IMG/VR virus record: IMGVR_UViG_3300010370_000103
Location: 1 to 36,344 of that record
Source of the DNA: a virus
Strand: one strand, 5' to 3'
Length of the DNA: 36,344 nucleotides
The translations under genes were made by a program, and so were the position numbers. The notes under the pieces are model-generated. The model worked only from the letters and a program-made list of their open reading frames with translations. It did no database searches and was not told where the DNA came from. Positions 1 to 7,341 of this stretch are shown in pieces (within the stretch, counting starts at the first letter, position 1; each line of letters opens with the position of its first letter).

Positions 1-1061
1 CCAACCTTACGACACTTCACCAGAGCACCTGATGCATATGCGGAAGGCCAAACATCATAACGTGACTTAACCTTGTTGTAACAGGCATCCTTTGATCCAC
101 TACCACTACCTTTCTTATCTTTAGCTTCGTTAATACTTCCTTCTAAACATTGACATGGATCATGCCCACAAACGGGACAGGCAACTCCCTCTTTATTCAT
201 CTCACCACTATCTACATAGTCCGCTGCACTGTCCAGATAGTCTGCGGCTTTTGTGATCTTTGACTGAACCCAAGCTTCAATATTACCTTCACCTTTACCC
301 ATTTTAGACTTAAGTCTTCTTGCGGCACTCATGATTGTAGATAACTCAGATCGTGCCATTGAGTATTCGTGATCTTTTGCTTCGTTCATTTTCTTCTTGG
401 GTTTGTCAGTTGAAACGTAAGTGGGTTTTGCGGCGCCACTCTTCTGTTGTTGCCCCTTGTCAGCCTTCTTCTTCCTTCTTGAAGCAGAAAGTCTTTCTGC
501 CTTTGTCATACTAGCTCTCTTCTCTGAAGAGACGCACTTAGGAACACCCTCACCAGGTTCATCACTTGCACATGTTCCACCAGTAACGACGTTAACCCAA
601 CCAGGTTTTCCGTCTTTTGATTTGGAACCCTTAAACCATTGATGAAGATTACCTTCAAAGGCAACTCCACGTCTGGTGTGTTTCAATTCACCTTTTTGTT
701 TTTTCATCAACTGTTTGGAAACTTTATCAAAGTTTGCCTGTGGATTTTCATCTGGTGTTTTCTTATCAAAAACATCCACATCTCCATCTGCATCAAGATC
801 CACATATTGCATGGTTGCATGATGAACAAGTTGTTTTGTATCAACGTTAGGATCCAACTGATGTTGAATACCTTTTAAATGTTTGGTTTTATGTGAGAAC
901 TTTGCGAACTTCACACCCTTCACATCTTCATTAAAAGGAGACTTTGATTTGGTCTCTTCACCAGCTCTTCTTTTATTTCGAGCCTGACAATGAGCTCTTT
1001 GTGAGAAACCTTTGGGGTTATCACAATCAATTGATCTCTTGTATTTACCAGACCAAGACAT
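1..1061 (-). CDS. Conserved cyanophage protein with Cys motif, 3' end cut by window edge
   Basis: An open frame runs from ATG at 1059-1061 leftwards to the window edge without a stop, giving 353 codons, so the C-terminus is missing. The protein is hydrophilic and Lys/Ser-rich. It starts MSWSGKYKRSIDCDN. It has an acidic stretch (DLDADGDVDVFDKK) near residues 92-105. A conserved-looking central block runs from about residue 138 to 220 and includes LHQWFKGSKSKDGKPGW, TGGTCASDEPGEG and MTKAERLSASRRKKK. A CPVCGHDPCQC motif near residue 300 looks like a small metal-binding knuckle. Close to the window edge is KDACYNKVKSRYDVWPSAYA. From memory these two blocks resemble the phage domains of unknown function DUF6321 and DUF5872; I have not checked this. 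Function is unknown. It is read divergently from the exported plus-strand cassette, with a late promoter box 22 nt upstream. It is not gp17 as far as the visible part shows. Confidence 0.8.
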   Translation of the reverse strand, partial: MSWSGKYKRSIDCDNPKGFSQRAHCQARNKRRAGEETKSKSPFNEDVKGVKFAKFSHKTKHLKGIQHQLDPNVDTKQLVHHATMQYVDLDADGDVDVFDKKTPDENPQANFDKVSKQLMKKQKGELKHTRRGVAFEGNLHQWFKGSKSKDGKPGWVNVVTGGTCASDEPGEGVPKCVSSEKRASMTKAERLSASRRKKKADKGQQQKSGAAKPTYVSTDKPKKKMNEAKDHEYSMARSELSTIMSAARRLKSKMGKGEGNIEAWVQSKITKAADYLDSAADYVDSGEMNKEGVACPVCGHDPCQCLEGSINEAKDKKGSGSGSKDACYNKVKSRYDVWPSAYASGALVKCRKV

Positions 1062-1082
1062 TACCGACAAGAACTCTTTTTA

Positions 1083-1090
1083 TTATTTAG
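1083..1090 (-). promoter_or_regulatory. Late promoter box CTAAATAA
   Basis: The minus strand reads CTAAATAA 22 nt upstream of the ATG at 1061. It resembles the T4 late box TATAAATA. The same box recurs in front of other units in this window (19695-19702; CTAAATAG at 4726-4733 and 7342-7349), which supports it as the local late promoter form. It lies back-to-back with a plus-strand copy at 1103-1110. Confidence 0.6.
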
Positions 1091-1102
1091 AACTTGGTAA
1101 AA

Positions 1103-1110
1103 CTAAATAC
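1103..1110 (+). promoter_or_regulatory. Late promoter box CTAAATAC for the exported cassette
   Basis: The plus strand reads CTAAATAC 22 nt upstream of the ATG at 1133. The spacing equals that of the minus-strand box at 1083-1090, so this is a divergent late promoter pair with only 12 bp between the boxes. It implies that the plus-strand cassette is expressed late, together with the structural genes. Confidence 0.55.
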
Positions 1111-1132
1111 ATCAGTCCCATACTCTATAAAA

Positions 1133-1627
1133 ATGAAAAGACTAATTTTAGCCTTTTCGTTATTCTTAACTACACCAGTCTTTGCAGGGGAAATCACCCA
1201 TAAGATTGTTGATTCGGTGCAACTAACTGTTGATGGTGCTGCGTCTGCTGCAACCAGAATCGGTTCTTCATATTCGGTAAGTGGAAGTAATATTGATGTT
1301 ACAACTTTGGGTGGTCTTACTGCTCCTGCAAGTGCCACTGCAGCAGCTACCCAAATTCAGGGTTCTTATGATGTAAATACTGCGGGTCAGGCATTCAGTT
1401 TTTCTGAATCCTTTACCGTTGGTGATGCTGTTTCCAATGGAACAACTGTAACCTCTGGTGTTGTGAGTTCTCTTCCTTCATTTGGAAGTGTAACTACTTC
1501 TTCTGGTGGTGTTGCTGGTTCCCTTGCTGGTTCTCTTTCTGCTACTGGTGTTCCTACCGTCACTGCTGGTGGTGCTGGAACTCAGGCAGTTGCTCAAAGA
1601 AGCGTTGAGTTGAGCGTATTTAAGTGA
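1133..1627 (+). CDS. Exported Ser/Thr/Gly-rich protein 1 (164 aa, signal peptide)
   Basis: The frame is open from a TTG at 1094, but the ATG at 1133 is chosen. It starts exactly at a Sec-type signal peptide (MKRLILAFSLFLTTPVFA, cleavage after residue 18), and the late promoter box lies upstream of it. The mature part is low in charge and rich in Ser, Thr, Val, Ala and Gly. It contains SYSVSGSNIDVTT near residues 47-58 and GQAFSFSESFT near 85-95. The next gene has the same two blocks (SYTVTGTNIDV and AAFQFSES), so the two look like diverged tandem copies. The stop codon overlaps the GTG start of gene 2 (GTGA). No known family was recognised. It is probably exported to the cell envelope late in infection; its role is unknown. 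Confidence 0.8.
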   Translation: MKRLILAFSLFLTTPVFAGEITHKIVDSVQLTVDGAASAATRIGSSYSVSGSNIDVTTLGGLTAPASATAAATQIQGSYDVNTAGQAFSFSESFTVGDAVSNGTTVTSGVVSSLPSFGSVTTSSGGVAGSLAGSLSATGVPTVTAGGAGTQAVAQRSVELSVFK

Positions 1628-1986
1628 AATTTATAACTCCCGTTTTGATCGTATCTGCGGGACTTATAACTCCCGCGATGGCAGTACCAGTCACACCCAA
1701 CTTTACTAGTGGTACGATGACCTCCCATACGGAGTCAACAACAACGATAAATGAAACCATTCGTCAAATTGATTATCAAACAGGATGGAGTTACACAGTC
1801 ACAGGAACAAATATCGATGTTCCCTCAACACCACAAGTAGGAACACCCTATGCGATTATGGAAAATGGTGCGGCATTCCAGTTCTCGGAGAGTTATTCTG
1901 GGCCAGGAATGATTATGGATACAACTGTCAATCGCACAACTACCATAATGTCGGTGACAGATACAACCTCCGTGTTCACCCAATAA
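1624..1986 (+). CDS. Exported Thr-rich protein 2 (120 aa, signal peptide), paralogue of gene 1
   Basis: It starts with GTG at 1624, in a 4-base GTGA overlap with the stop of the upstream gene, which suggests coupled translation. A signal peptide covers residues 1-20 (MKFITPVLIVSAGLITPAMA). The mature protein is about 100 aa and Thr-rich, with NFTSGTMTSHTESTTT near residues 26-41, SYTVTGTNIDV at 56-66 and AAFQFSES at 83-90, and it ends TTSVFTQ. The NIDV and FSES blocks match the upstream gene, so I infer a duplication. From memory, proteins of this kind (signal peptide followed by an NFTSG(S/T)MTS-like start) occur in other marine cyanophages, without a known function. Confidence 0.8.
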   Translation: MKFITPVLIVSAGLITPAMAVPVTPNFTSGTMTSHTESTTTINETIRQIDYQTGWSYTVTGTNIDVPSTPQVGTPYAIMENGAAFQFSESYSGPGMIMDTTVNRTTTIMSVTDTTSVFTQ

Positions 1987-2708
1987 AATGTCTTCGCACA
2001 ATAGCATCCATCCTTGTCCTAGGTGCCTTTGTGACCCCTGTACATGCGGAAGGGGATACTCCAATCACTGCGGTTGCCAATCCACAGGCAACTTCAACAG
2101 GAAGTGTAACCAATCAAGCAGTGCAAGTGTTGCAAGGACCCTACGTTACCAATTCTTACGGTGGTGGCGTAAGTTGTCAAGGCCCAACATTTAATCTAAC
2201 ACCATTTCTCACAACCACTAATAGTGGTCAAACTCCTTTTGAAGATTATGCTGATATTGATAATGATCCAACAACGCCTCCAGAGAGAACTGGTCAAAAG
2301 AATAACTGGGCAAAAAACTTTGGTATTTCTGGCACAATCTCAATCCCCTTAGACGGGGGATTGCAGGAACGTTGTAAGTCATCAGCAGAAGTATGGACTA
2401 ATCGACAGAAGGCGGAGACTGATAAGGCACGTCTCGATTTCGAACTCGTCCGCCTCTTGAAATGCGGGGAAGCCATGAAGGCAGGAATTCATTTTCATCC
2501 TCAGTCTCCGTATGCAAAGATTTGTGCAGACGTTGTTGTTGTTCCCAGTGGAGGTACTGTTCCTTCTTCTGTATCTTCAATTCCTTCTGGAAAGTCTTTA
2601 CGATCTTCTTCTTCAAATCCAACTGGGCAGCGAAGTCAACCTGTAACTCATAAGGCGTCAGGTCTTGGTGGAGCCGTTTCTTTGCCTGAACGTACACCTG
2701 TTGAATAA
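1983..2708 (+). CDS. Exported protein 3 (241 aa, signal peptide, four Cys), apparent ATA start
   Basis: The frame contains a clear signal peptide that begins at the ATA codon 1983-1985 (read as MKCLRTIASILVLGAFVTPV, then HA, cleavage near residue 22). Between the upstream in-frame ATG at 1785 and this point there is no ATG, GTG, TTG or CTG in frame. The ATA overlaps the stop of gene 2 as ATAA, mirroring the GTGA overlap one gene earlier. The mature protein has Cys at 65, 131, 161 and 181. A charged helical stretch covers residues 135-166 (AEVWTNRQKAETDKARLDFE and onward), followed by GIHFHPQSPYAKICADV at 168-184. Residues from about 189 on are Ser/Pro-rich and lie opposite the 265-aa minus-strand gene, so the true C-terminus is less certain. 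No known function. Confidence 0.68.
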   Translation: MKCLRTIASILVLGAFVTPVHAEGDTPITAVANPQATSTGSVTNQAVQVLQGPYVTNSYGGGVSCQGPTFNLTPFLTTTNSGQTPFEDYADIDNDPTTPPERTGQKNNWAKNFGISGTISIPLDGGLQERCKSSAEVWTNRQKAETDKARLDFELVRLLKCGEAMKAGIHFHPQSPYAKICADVVVVPSGGTVPSSVSSIPSGKSLRSSSSNPTGQRSQPVTHKASGLGGAVSLPERTPVE

Positions 2709-3195
2709 TAGGTTTCATTTTCTTTACCATCCATTCCACCATTGACTTGCCAACAATAGCCGCAGCAACGGAAGCAGTAGCAGTAGTCCCAGCAAGAATA
2801 ACTTGTTCTTTAGGGGGAACTGGGACTTCTCCGATGAAGGGTACTTCAATTACAGGCACTCCTAAATTTGTTGTTGATGGTGGTGGAACTACCTCCTGAG
2901 TGCTAGGGGTTTGAACTGCTGGTGGTAGTTGAGGGGTAGTAGGAGGAGGAAGTTGTCTAGACTTCTCCTCAGTTTCTTCTTTCTTTTCTTCGTTCTGTCG
3001 TTGACCCTCAACCATCTGTTTCCATTGTTCCGTTGTTGGAACATCAATTGGTTCATAATAAGGAAGTTCAGCAGTAGGAACTTGAACTACAGGTTTCTGT
3101 AGAGTTCTTATTGATGGTATCAAGACAACAGGTGGTTCTAATCTACGAACAACTGGAACCTCAACTTCTTGAACTTGTATCTCTGGAATTTCCAT
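2398..3195 (-). CDS. Proline-rich protein with hydrophobic segment (265 aa)
   Basis: It starts 5 nt after the gp16 stop and is probably co-transcribed with it. The N-terminal half (residues 1-130) is rich in Pro, Val and Glu, with a charged stretch at 60-80 (KQMVEGQRQNEEKKEETEEK). Residues 131-157 form an Ala/Val-rich hydrophobic segment (VILAGTTATASVAAAIVGK) that could cross a membrane or pack in a coiled bundle. A basic, helical, Lys/Gln-rich tail follows (residues 160-225). The last 103 codons overlap the exported gene 3 on the other strand; residues after about 225 may be only the shadow of that gene. No family recognised. In T4, gp17 (large terminase) would be expected directly after gp16, and this protein does not resemble it. 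Confidence 0.75.
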   Translation of the reverse strand: MEIPEIQVQEVEVPVVRRLEPPVVLIPSIRTLQKPVVQVPTAELPYYEPIDVPTTEQWKQMVEGQRQNEEKKEETEEKSRQLPPPTTPQLPPAVQTPSTQEVVPPPSTTNLGVPVIEVPFIGEVPVPPKEQVILAGTTATASVAAAIVGKSMVEWMVKKMKPIIQQVYVQAKKRLHQDLTPYELQVDFAAQLDLKKKIVKTFQKELKIQKKEQYLHWEQQQRLHKSLHTETEDENEFLPSWLPRISRGGRVRNRDVPYQSPPSVD

Positions 3196-3200
3196 TCATT

Positions 3201-3620
3201 CTAATCATCCAACTTTCCTTTCTTCAATAACTTTTGGAGTTCGGCTGTTGATCCAACAAAAAGTGCGTTTGTCACATTACTTGGACCTTTCTCCTTAGGA
3301 TCTTCAATATCTCTCATCTTCTTTTGGAGATCCAACAACTTGTCAGTTGCGTCCGCTACACTCTTGATCAACTGACCAGTGACTTCATAAGCCCTTGCAG
3401 ATCCTTGTTCTTGGGAAATTTCCATTATCCCATCAATGGCCTCCTGACCTTTTTCGATCAACGAATACAACTGACCTCTTGTGTATTCGTAATCTCTTCT
3501 TAGGTCTGGTTTTTCTTCTCTTGATTTTGGGAGTGAAACATCGCCGCTAATAGGGGCAATCTCACTGCATCCATCATCTTTAAGAATGTCAAGTGCTTTC
3601 CCGATATCATCAAACGCCAT
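3201..3620 (-). CDS. gp16: Small terminase subunit gp16 (139 aa)
   Basis: This is the DNA-recognition subunit of the packaging motor, which works with the large terminase gp17. The layout and several blocks match T4 gp16 (164 aa). An acidic N-terminus is followed by DLRRDYEYTRGQLYSLIEKG (residues 39-58), corresponding to the T4 PDLEDDYGVVRRN region. Two long helices follow, with LIKSVADATDKLLDLQKKMRD aligned to the T4 TNKEILKLHKDMKDI region. The end (NVTNALFVGSTAELQKLL) matches T4 NATVFMGSPTELMD. The ATG is preceded by a purine-rich AGGAA at 3626-3630. It lies 15 nt downstream of gp15. The large subunit is not next in line. Confidence 0.9.
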   Translation of the reverse strand: MAFDDIGKALDILKDDGCSEIAPISGDVSLPKSREEKPDLRRDYEYTRGQLYSLIEKGQEAIDGIMEISQEQGSARAYEVTGQLIKSVADATDKLLDLQKKMRDIEDPKEKGPSNVTNALFVGSTAELQKLLKKGKLDD

Positions 3621-3635
3621 TTCTGTTCCTCACTA

Positions 3636-4715
3636 TTAAACATCAGTTCCTTGTGATGGGGAATAAGTCTTATAATCCTGATAGAAAGATATCAACTCAT
3701 TAAATCCAAAATCATCGCCAGACACAATAAGAGCATCGTCGCCTGTAAGTGGTAAGGATGCATCTCTAGATCCACTAATAATATCTATAAGAGATCCAGC
3801 AGTATGATCAGATACGGTAGTTCCATCAACTCCTCTGTAAACGGTGACATTATTTCCGCTGATGGAACGGATCTGCATATTCTCGCTATCAATAACAATG
3901 TAATCGTCAACGCTAAATCCTGATGCATCGTTCACTGACATTTGAGTTTGTTCTGCAGTAAAATCTGCGTTAATAGCCGTTGTGTTATCGTCATTATAAT
4001 CTTTAATTGCTCTTGGAGTTGCAGCATATCTTTGTACTCTTTTTGCAGAAACTCTATTAGAATCATCAAAATAATCAACCTGAACTCTCTTAATAAGACC
4101 ATCCGAATTATCGGCAATTTTACCAAAGAGGTAGGTTTTTGCAGTAAATGTTAATGTGGAAATCATCGCACGACGATTATCAAAACTTCCCTCATAATCA
4201 TCGGTCATATTAATGTTCTCAAGAATAATTGGAACATCTCTTTTTTCACCAATGGAAGAGACGAGATTAATAGTAATATTTAAACCAGGTTGAAAATATG
4301 GAAGAATTTGTTCCAGAATCTGCAACATATCATCATTTAACTTTGTTGCGATACTAAGTTGGAAAGAAATATTATAGGGAACTGGCATATAAACTTTTTT
4401 CAAGTTTGATGATGCACCAGTTCCACAAGTTTTAAAGGTCTGTGTTATAGAAGCCTTTCTGGATGAATCATAAGAAATGCCTGTCATTTCAAACGACATA
4501 CGTGGCAAAGTGATCGCAGGTCTTCCTTTTAATGATGGTTGTTGTTCAATTTTAGCCAAAAACTTTTGCATTGGCCCATAAGCCAAAGGCACTTTCATTG
4601 TACTTTGAACACTATTATTATCATCAGAGTGACGTACTTCAATATCATTGAATAATGTGCCAAAACCAATTACGGTTTTTCTCAAAATTTCGTGGTAAAA
4701 ATATGATCCTAACAT
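3636..4715 (-). CDS. gp15: Tail sheath stabiliser / tail terminator gp15 with inserted module (359 aa)
   Basis: gp15 forms the ring that caps the tail tube and sheath and joins the tail to the neck. The match to T4 gp15 (272 aa) is clear: an N-terminal GSYFYHEILRKTVIGFGTLF with the T4-like FYxxxxR pattern; KVPLAYGPMQKFL at 41-53; and LSIATKLNDDMLQILEQILP with YFQPGLN just after (120-146), near-identical to T4 LSIFTRYEDDMFQIVEQILP. RDVPIILENINMTDDYEG follows. The protein is about 87 residues longer than T4 gp15. The extra part includes residues 250-313, an unrelated repeat module (MSVNDASGFSVDDYIVIDSE, then TVYRGVDGTTVSDHTAGSLI) that also occurs in the two giant baseplate proteins. A late promoter box lies 11-18 nt upstream. 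Confidence 0.93.
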   Translation of the reverse strand: MLGSYFYHEILRKTVIGFGTLFNDIEVRHSDDNNSVQSTMKVPLAYGPMQKFLAKIEQQPSLKGRPAITLPRMSFEMTGISYDSSRKASITQTFKTCGTGASSNLKKVYMPVPYNISFQLSIATKLNDDMLQILEQILPYFQPGLNITINLVSSIGEKRDVPIILENINMTDDYEGSFDNRRAMISTLTFTAKTYLFGKIADNSDGLIKRVQVDYFDDSNRVSAKRVQRYAATPRAIKDYNDDNTTAINADFTAEQTQMSVNDASGFSVDDYIVIDSENMQIRSISGNNVTVYRGVDGTTVSDHTAGSLIDIISGSRDASLPLTGDDALIVSGDDFGFNELISFYQDYKTYSPSQGTDV

Positions 4716-4725
4716 TGTTTTTTAC

Positions 4726-4733
4726 CTATTTAG
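4726..4733 (-). promoter_or_regulatory. Late promoter box CTAAATAG overlapping the gp14 stop
   Basis: The minus strand reads TTTCTAAATAGG just upstream of the gp15 ATG (4715). The TAA stop codon of gp14 (4730-4732) lies inside the box. The same arrangement is seen at 7342-7349 and 19695-19702. Confidence 0.55.
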
Positions 4734-6193
4734 AAATTACCAAAAGGATTTGTCTCACTGAAGTCAACAATACCACCATCAGCAGCGTTCTCAATGGGAA
4801 TATTTTCTGCATAATCATCATATAGATCGTCATATTGAATAACCTTAACAGAATATCTTCCTGTTGTACCAATACCAGGGTGACTTACTGTCGTTGCACT
4901 ACCAACGATAATTTCTCCAAGAGCAAAGTTTCCAGAAAGATTGGAAATCTTGAGAATTCTATTTTTACTATCCCAAGACTTAACACGAGCAGTAGAAAGT
5001 GAACTCTCTCCAGTAATAACTTCATTGAGTACAAAGTTACCAGTACCAACACCAGAACCAGAAGCGGATGGAGCTGCGATTGTAATTGTTGGTGCCACGG
5101 TGTATCCAAATCCAGCATTACTAAATCTAAGTCCAGAAATGGTTCCTGCAGCACTTACAACAGCAACAGCAGTAGCATTTGCAGTAGAGAGACCAGCTGG
5201 TGAAGTTGAGATAGAGACAACTGGTGCAGTGGTGTATTGAGAACCACCAGTCAAGAATCCAACAGCATCACCTCTAATGTATACAACACCCATCGATCCA
5301 ATACCAGCCCTAGCCTGTGCCCCAGACCCGCCAGCACCACTGAAAGTGATTGTTGGAGGTTGTGTATAGCCATAACCAGGATTGGTAATCAAAACTTGTT
5401 TAATAGAATAGGTAGTAGATCCTGCACCAGAGTTACTTGTTGTAATAGCGACTGCTGTTGCGTTAGCTTCAACTGCACCATCAGGAGAAGTTGAAATTGC
5501 AACAGTAGGTGGACTACTATATCCATATCCATCATTAATAAGGATAATTTGGTTGACTGCACCTGTGTAAATTCCTGTAGATGCAACTGCGGTTACACCA
5601 ATACCCGCCAAAGTAAGAGTTGCGATATATCCCAAATCCTCAACGTTATCATCTATTTCTTCAATAGTTGTATCGATAACTTCATCCTCATATTCAAATA
5701 ACTCACACTTGAGTTCATACATGAATAACTTACCAAGTTGATAGAATGGGTTTTCATGTTCTACAAATTTGATTTCGAATAAACTATCGGATAGTGGGAA
5801 GTATATTAAATCACCCTCTTTCGGTCTAGGTAATCCATAATTTTTAACTCCAGTCACACTATTAGTATCGGCAATTTGAAATCCAGTAATGAAATCCTCA
5901 AATCTTTCTTGAGAAATTACAAGTGTTAATTCATCTGTTGTTCTGATGCCAAACTTGGTCATCAAGTCCCCAGAACCCTGAAAACCCTCATAATTTTGAA
6001 CATAGGCCTCAATAATAAAATTATCTGTAAATCTTGCTAAGACGTTTTCCTTTATGATAGTTTTGGTGCCCAAATATTCTCTGGGCATGTAATAAATCTC
6101 AACCCCAAACATTCTCAACTGTTCGTTGATGAGATCTTGAATTAATCTTTGTTCCGATGCGGAACCTTGTTGAAAGAAAGGATTAAGAGCCAT
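4730..6193 (-). CDS. gp14: Neck protein gp14 with large inserted beta-repeat region (487 aa)
   Basis: gp14 makes, with gp13, the neck to which head, tail and whiskers attach. The N-terminal 170 residues match T4 gp14: LINEQLRMFGVEIYYMPREY (21-40) against T4 ESIQMRGVECYYVPREY, then NYEGFQGSGDLMTKFGI (67-83) against T4 SFEGYEGAKSFFSNFGM, then TDELTLVIS. T4 gp14 is 256 aa. Here about 250 residues (roughly 195-445) are added, made of four copies of a beta repeat with the pattern I-x-(D/N)-x-G-(Y/F)-G-Y-x-x-x-P-T (for example INDGYGYSSPPTVAIS, ITNPGYGYTQPPTITF, SNAGFGYTVAPTITIA). The C-terminus (ADGGIVDFSETNPFGNF) looks like part of the core again. The start overlaps the gp13 stop by one base (TAATG). 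Confidence 0.93.
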   Translation of the reverse strand: MALNPFFQQGSASEQRLIQDLINEQLRMFGVEIYYMPREYLGTKTIIKENVLARFTDNFIIEAYVQNYEGFQGSGDLMTKFGIRTTDELTLVISQERFEDFITGFQIADTNSVTGVKNYGLPRPKEGDLIYFPLSDSLFEIKFVEHENPFYQLGKLFMYELKCELFEYEDEVIDTTIEEIDDNVEDLGYIATLTLAGIGVTAVASTGIYTGAVNQIILINDGYGYSSPPTVAISTSPDGAVEANATAVAITTSNSGAGSTTYSIKQVLITNPGYGYTQPPTITFSGAGGSGAQARAGIGSMGVVYIRGDAVGFLTGGSQYTTAPVVSISTSPAGLSTANATAVAVVSAAGTISGLRFSNAGFGYTVAPTITIAAPSASGSGVGTGNFVLNEVITGESSLSTARVKSWDSKNRILKISNLSGNFALGEIIVGSATTVSHPGIGTTGRYSVKVIQYDDLYDDYAENIPIENAADGGIVDFSETNPFGNF

Positions 6194-7320
6194 TATCCAA
6201 TCATATCCATTGGGGGAAGTTCATAATCAAATGTCATTCTCTGTTGAATTTCTGCCAGTTCTCTAAGTGCATCTTCATAGATTTGACGACCATTTAGTTC
6301 AACACCACCAGGAAGTTTTACCCCCTGGAACTTACTCATATTAGCTCCCCACTGTTTCTTGATTAAAGCTGTAAGATATTTCTTTAAGAAACTATCATTA
6401 TAAATTTTTTCATTCTCCGATGGGTCTAAGACACGGAAACAATCGATAACAATGTACTCATTTGCAGCAACACCTTGCCAATCAAGATCTAGATATAACC
6501 TATTTCCTCTCTTATTATATCTAATCTTTTTATCTGGACTTACCAAAAATTGAATTGTTTCCAAGTATTCTTTAGTCATTGAATATGTCAACAACTCAAT
6601 AGAACTAAAGTTGTAAACATCGTTCAAGAAAATCTGGTAAGAAATACTGAACATGTTTTGAGTGATGGTATTATCATCAAATCTAAATATACCATTAATA
6701 CCAATTACATGATCTGGGATTTCAATATAATTTCTTGCTTCCGTAAATTCCGTTTTTGTTGCAAGAAAATGAGTTGATCCAATACCAGTACTTCCTGTAA
6801 AGGTAATTGCAACTCCTGCAGATGCATCTGCAGCATTTCTAGCTAATCTAATTTGATTTCGATTATCTACGATTGCGTTAAGTTGCACACTGTCCGTAGA
6901 AATACCAAGAAAACTAGTAGTGCCAACACCTACCAAAGATGTTGTTGCAATACCGATTGATGTAGAACCCAAACCAAAAGTATAGTAAACTGGAGTGCCA
7001 GTTACAAGACCATGATTGGGAATAGTAATATTACTTGCATTAATATTTAAAATACCAGAGGCTTCTGGATTAAAAGTATCCGATTTAATACCAGTAGATG
7101 CAATAACATTACTTCTAGCTGCATCAATATCAGATTGAGAGATTTGATGTTTGAGATACATTTTCTCAACACCATCAAAATGTCTCTCTTGAAAATATTG
7201 GATGGCATCATCGACAAGATCATCGATTTGATCATCATCGACATTGATTTCCAAAACAGGCTCACCCAACTGTCTTAGGCAATAGTCAATAAGTTCTTGT
7301 CTAGTGCTAGGTTTCGCCAT
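6193..7320 (-). CDS. gp13: Neck protein gp13 with inserted module (375 aa)
   Basis: Neck protein, partner of gp14. The N-terminus (RQELIDYCLRQLGEPVLEIN, then DDDQIDDLVDDAIQYFQERH, then FDG) follows the T4 gp13 pattern of [20 protein letters not shown] followed by a DQI helix and Y-x-E-Y-HFDG. After residue 190 the core continues (YIEIPDHVIGINGIFRF, then YSMTKEYLETIQFLV, then CFRVLDPSENEKIYNDSFLK). Residues about 80-188 break the core with a Gly/Thr-rich stretch (ITIPNHGLVTGTPVYYTFGL, GVGTTSFLGISTDSVQL, FTGSTGIGSTHF). That stretch is the same module type found many times in the 3885-aa protein; T4 gp13 is 309 aa. A late promoter box lies 22-29 nt upstream, so this gene probably opens the neck/terminase unit. 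Confidence 0.9.
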   Translation of the reverse strand: MAKPSTRQELIDYCLRQLGEPVLEINVDDDQIDDLVDDAIQYFQERHFDGVEKMYLKHQISQSDIDAARSNVIASTGIKSDTFNPEASGILNINASNITIPNHGLVTGTPVYYTFGLGSTSIGIATTSLVGVGTTSFLGISTDSVQLNAIVDNRNQIRLARNAADASAGVAITFTGSTGIGSTHFLATKTEFTEARNYIEIPDHVIGINGIFRFDDNTITQNMFSISYQIFLNDVYNFSSIELLTYSMTKEYLETIQFLVSPDKKIRYNKRGNRLYLDLDWQGVAANEYIVIDCFRVLDPSENEKIYNDSFLKKYLTALIKKQWGANMSKFQGVKLPGGVELNGRQIYEDALRELAEIQQRMTFDYELPPMDMIG

Positions 7321-7341
7321 GAATATAATACTAGCTTTTTA

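Noticed and set aside
1094-1132. TTG start for exported gene 1
   Set aside because: It lies inside the promoter box region and would put 13 residues ahead of a complete signal peptide that starts at ATG 1133.
421-1203. Plus-strand ORFs of 60-80 codons
   Set aside because: They lie opposite the left-edge minus-strand gene or its promoter and show no protein-like pattern.
1785-1983. Extension of exported gene 3 back to the in-frame ATG at 1785
   Set aside because: The extension overlaps gene 2 fully in another frame, reads as nonsense and would bury the signal peptide.
1988-2194. A 68-aa Cys-rich ORF (MSSHNSIHPCPRCLCDPCTC) that begins with ATG where exported gene 3 starts
   Set aside because: It lies in another frame from the signal peptide, and its Cys pattern comes from the codons of gene 3. 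It also ends in an ordinary shadow sequence.
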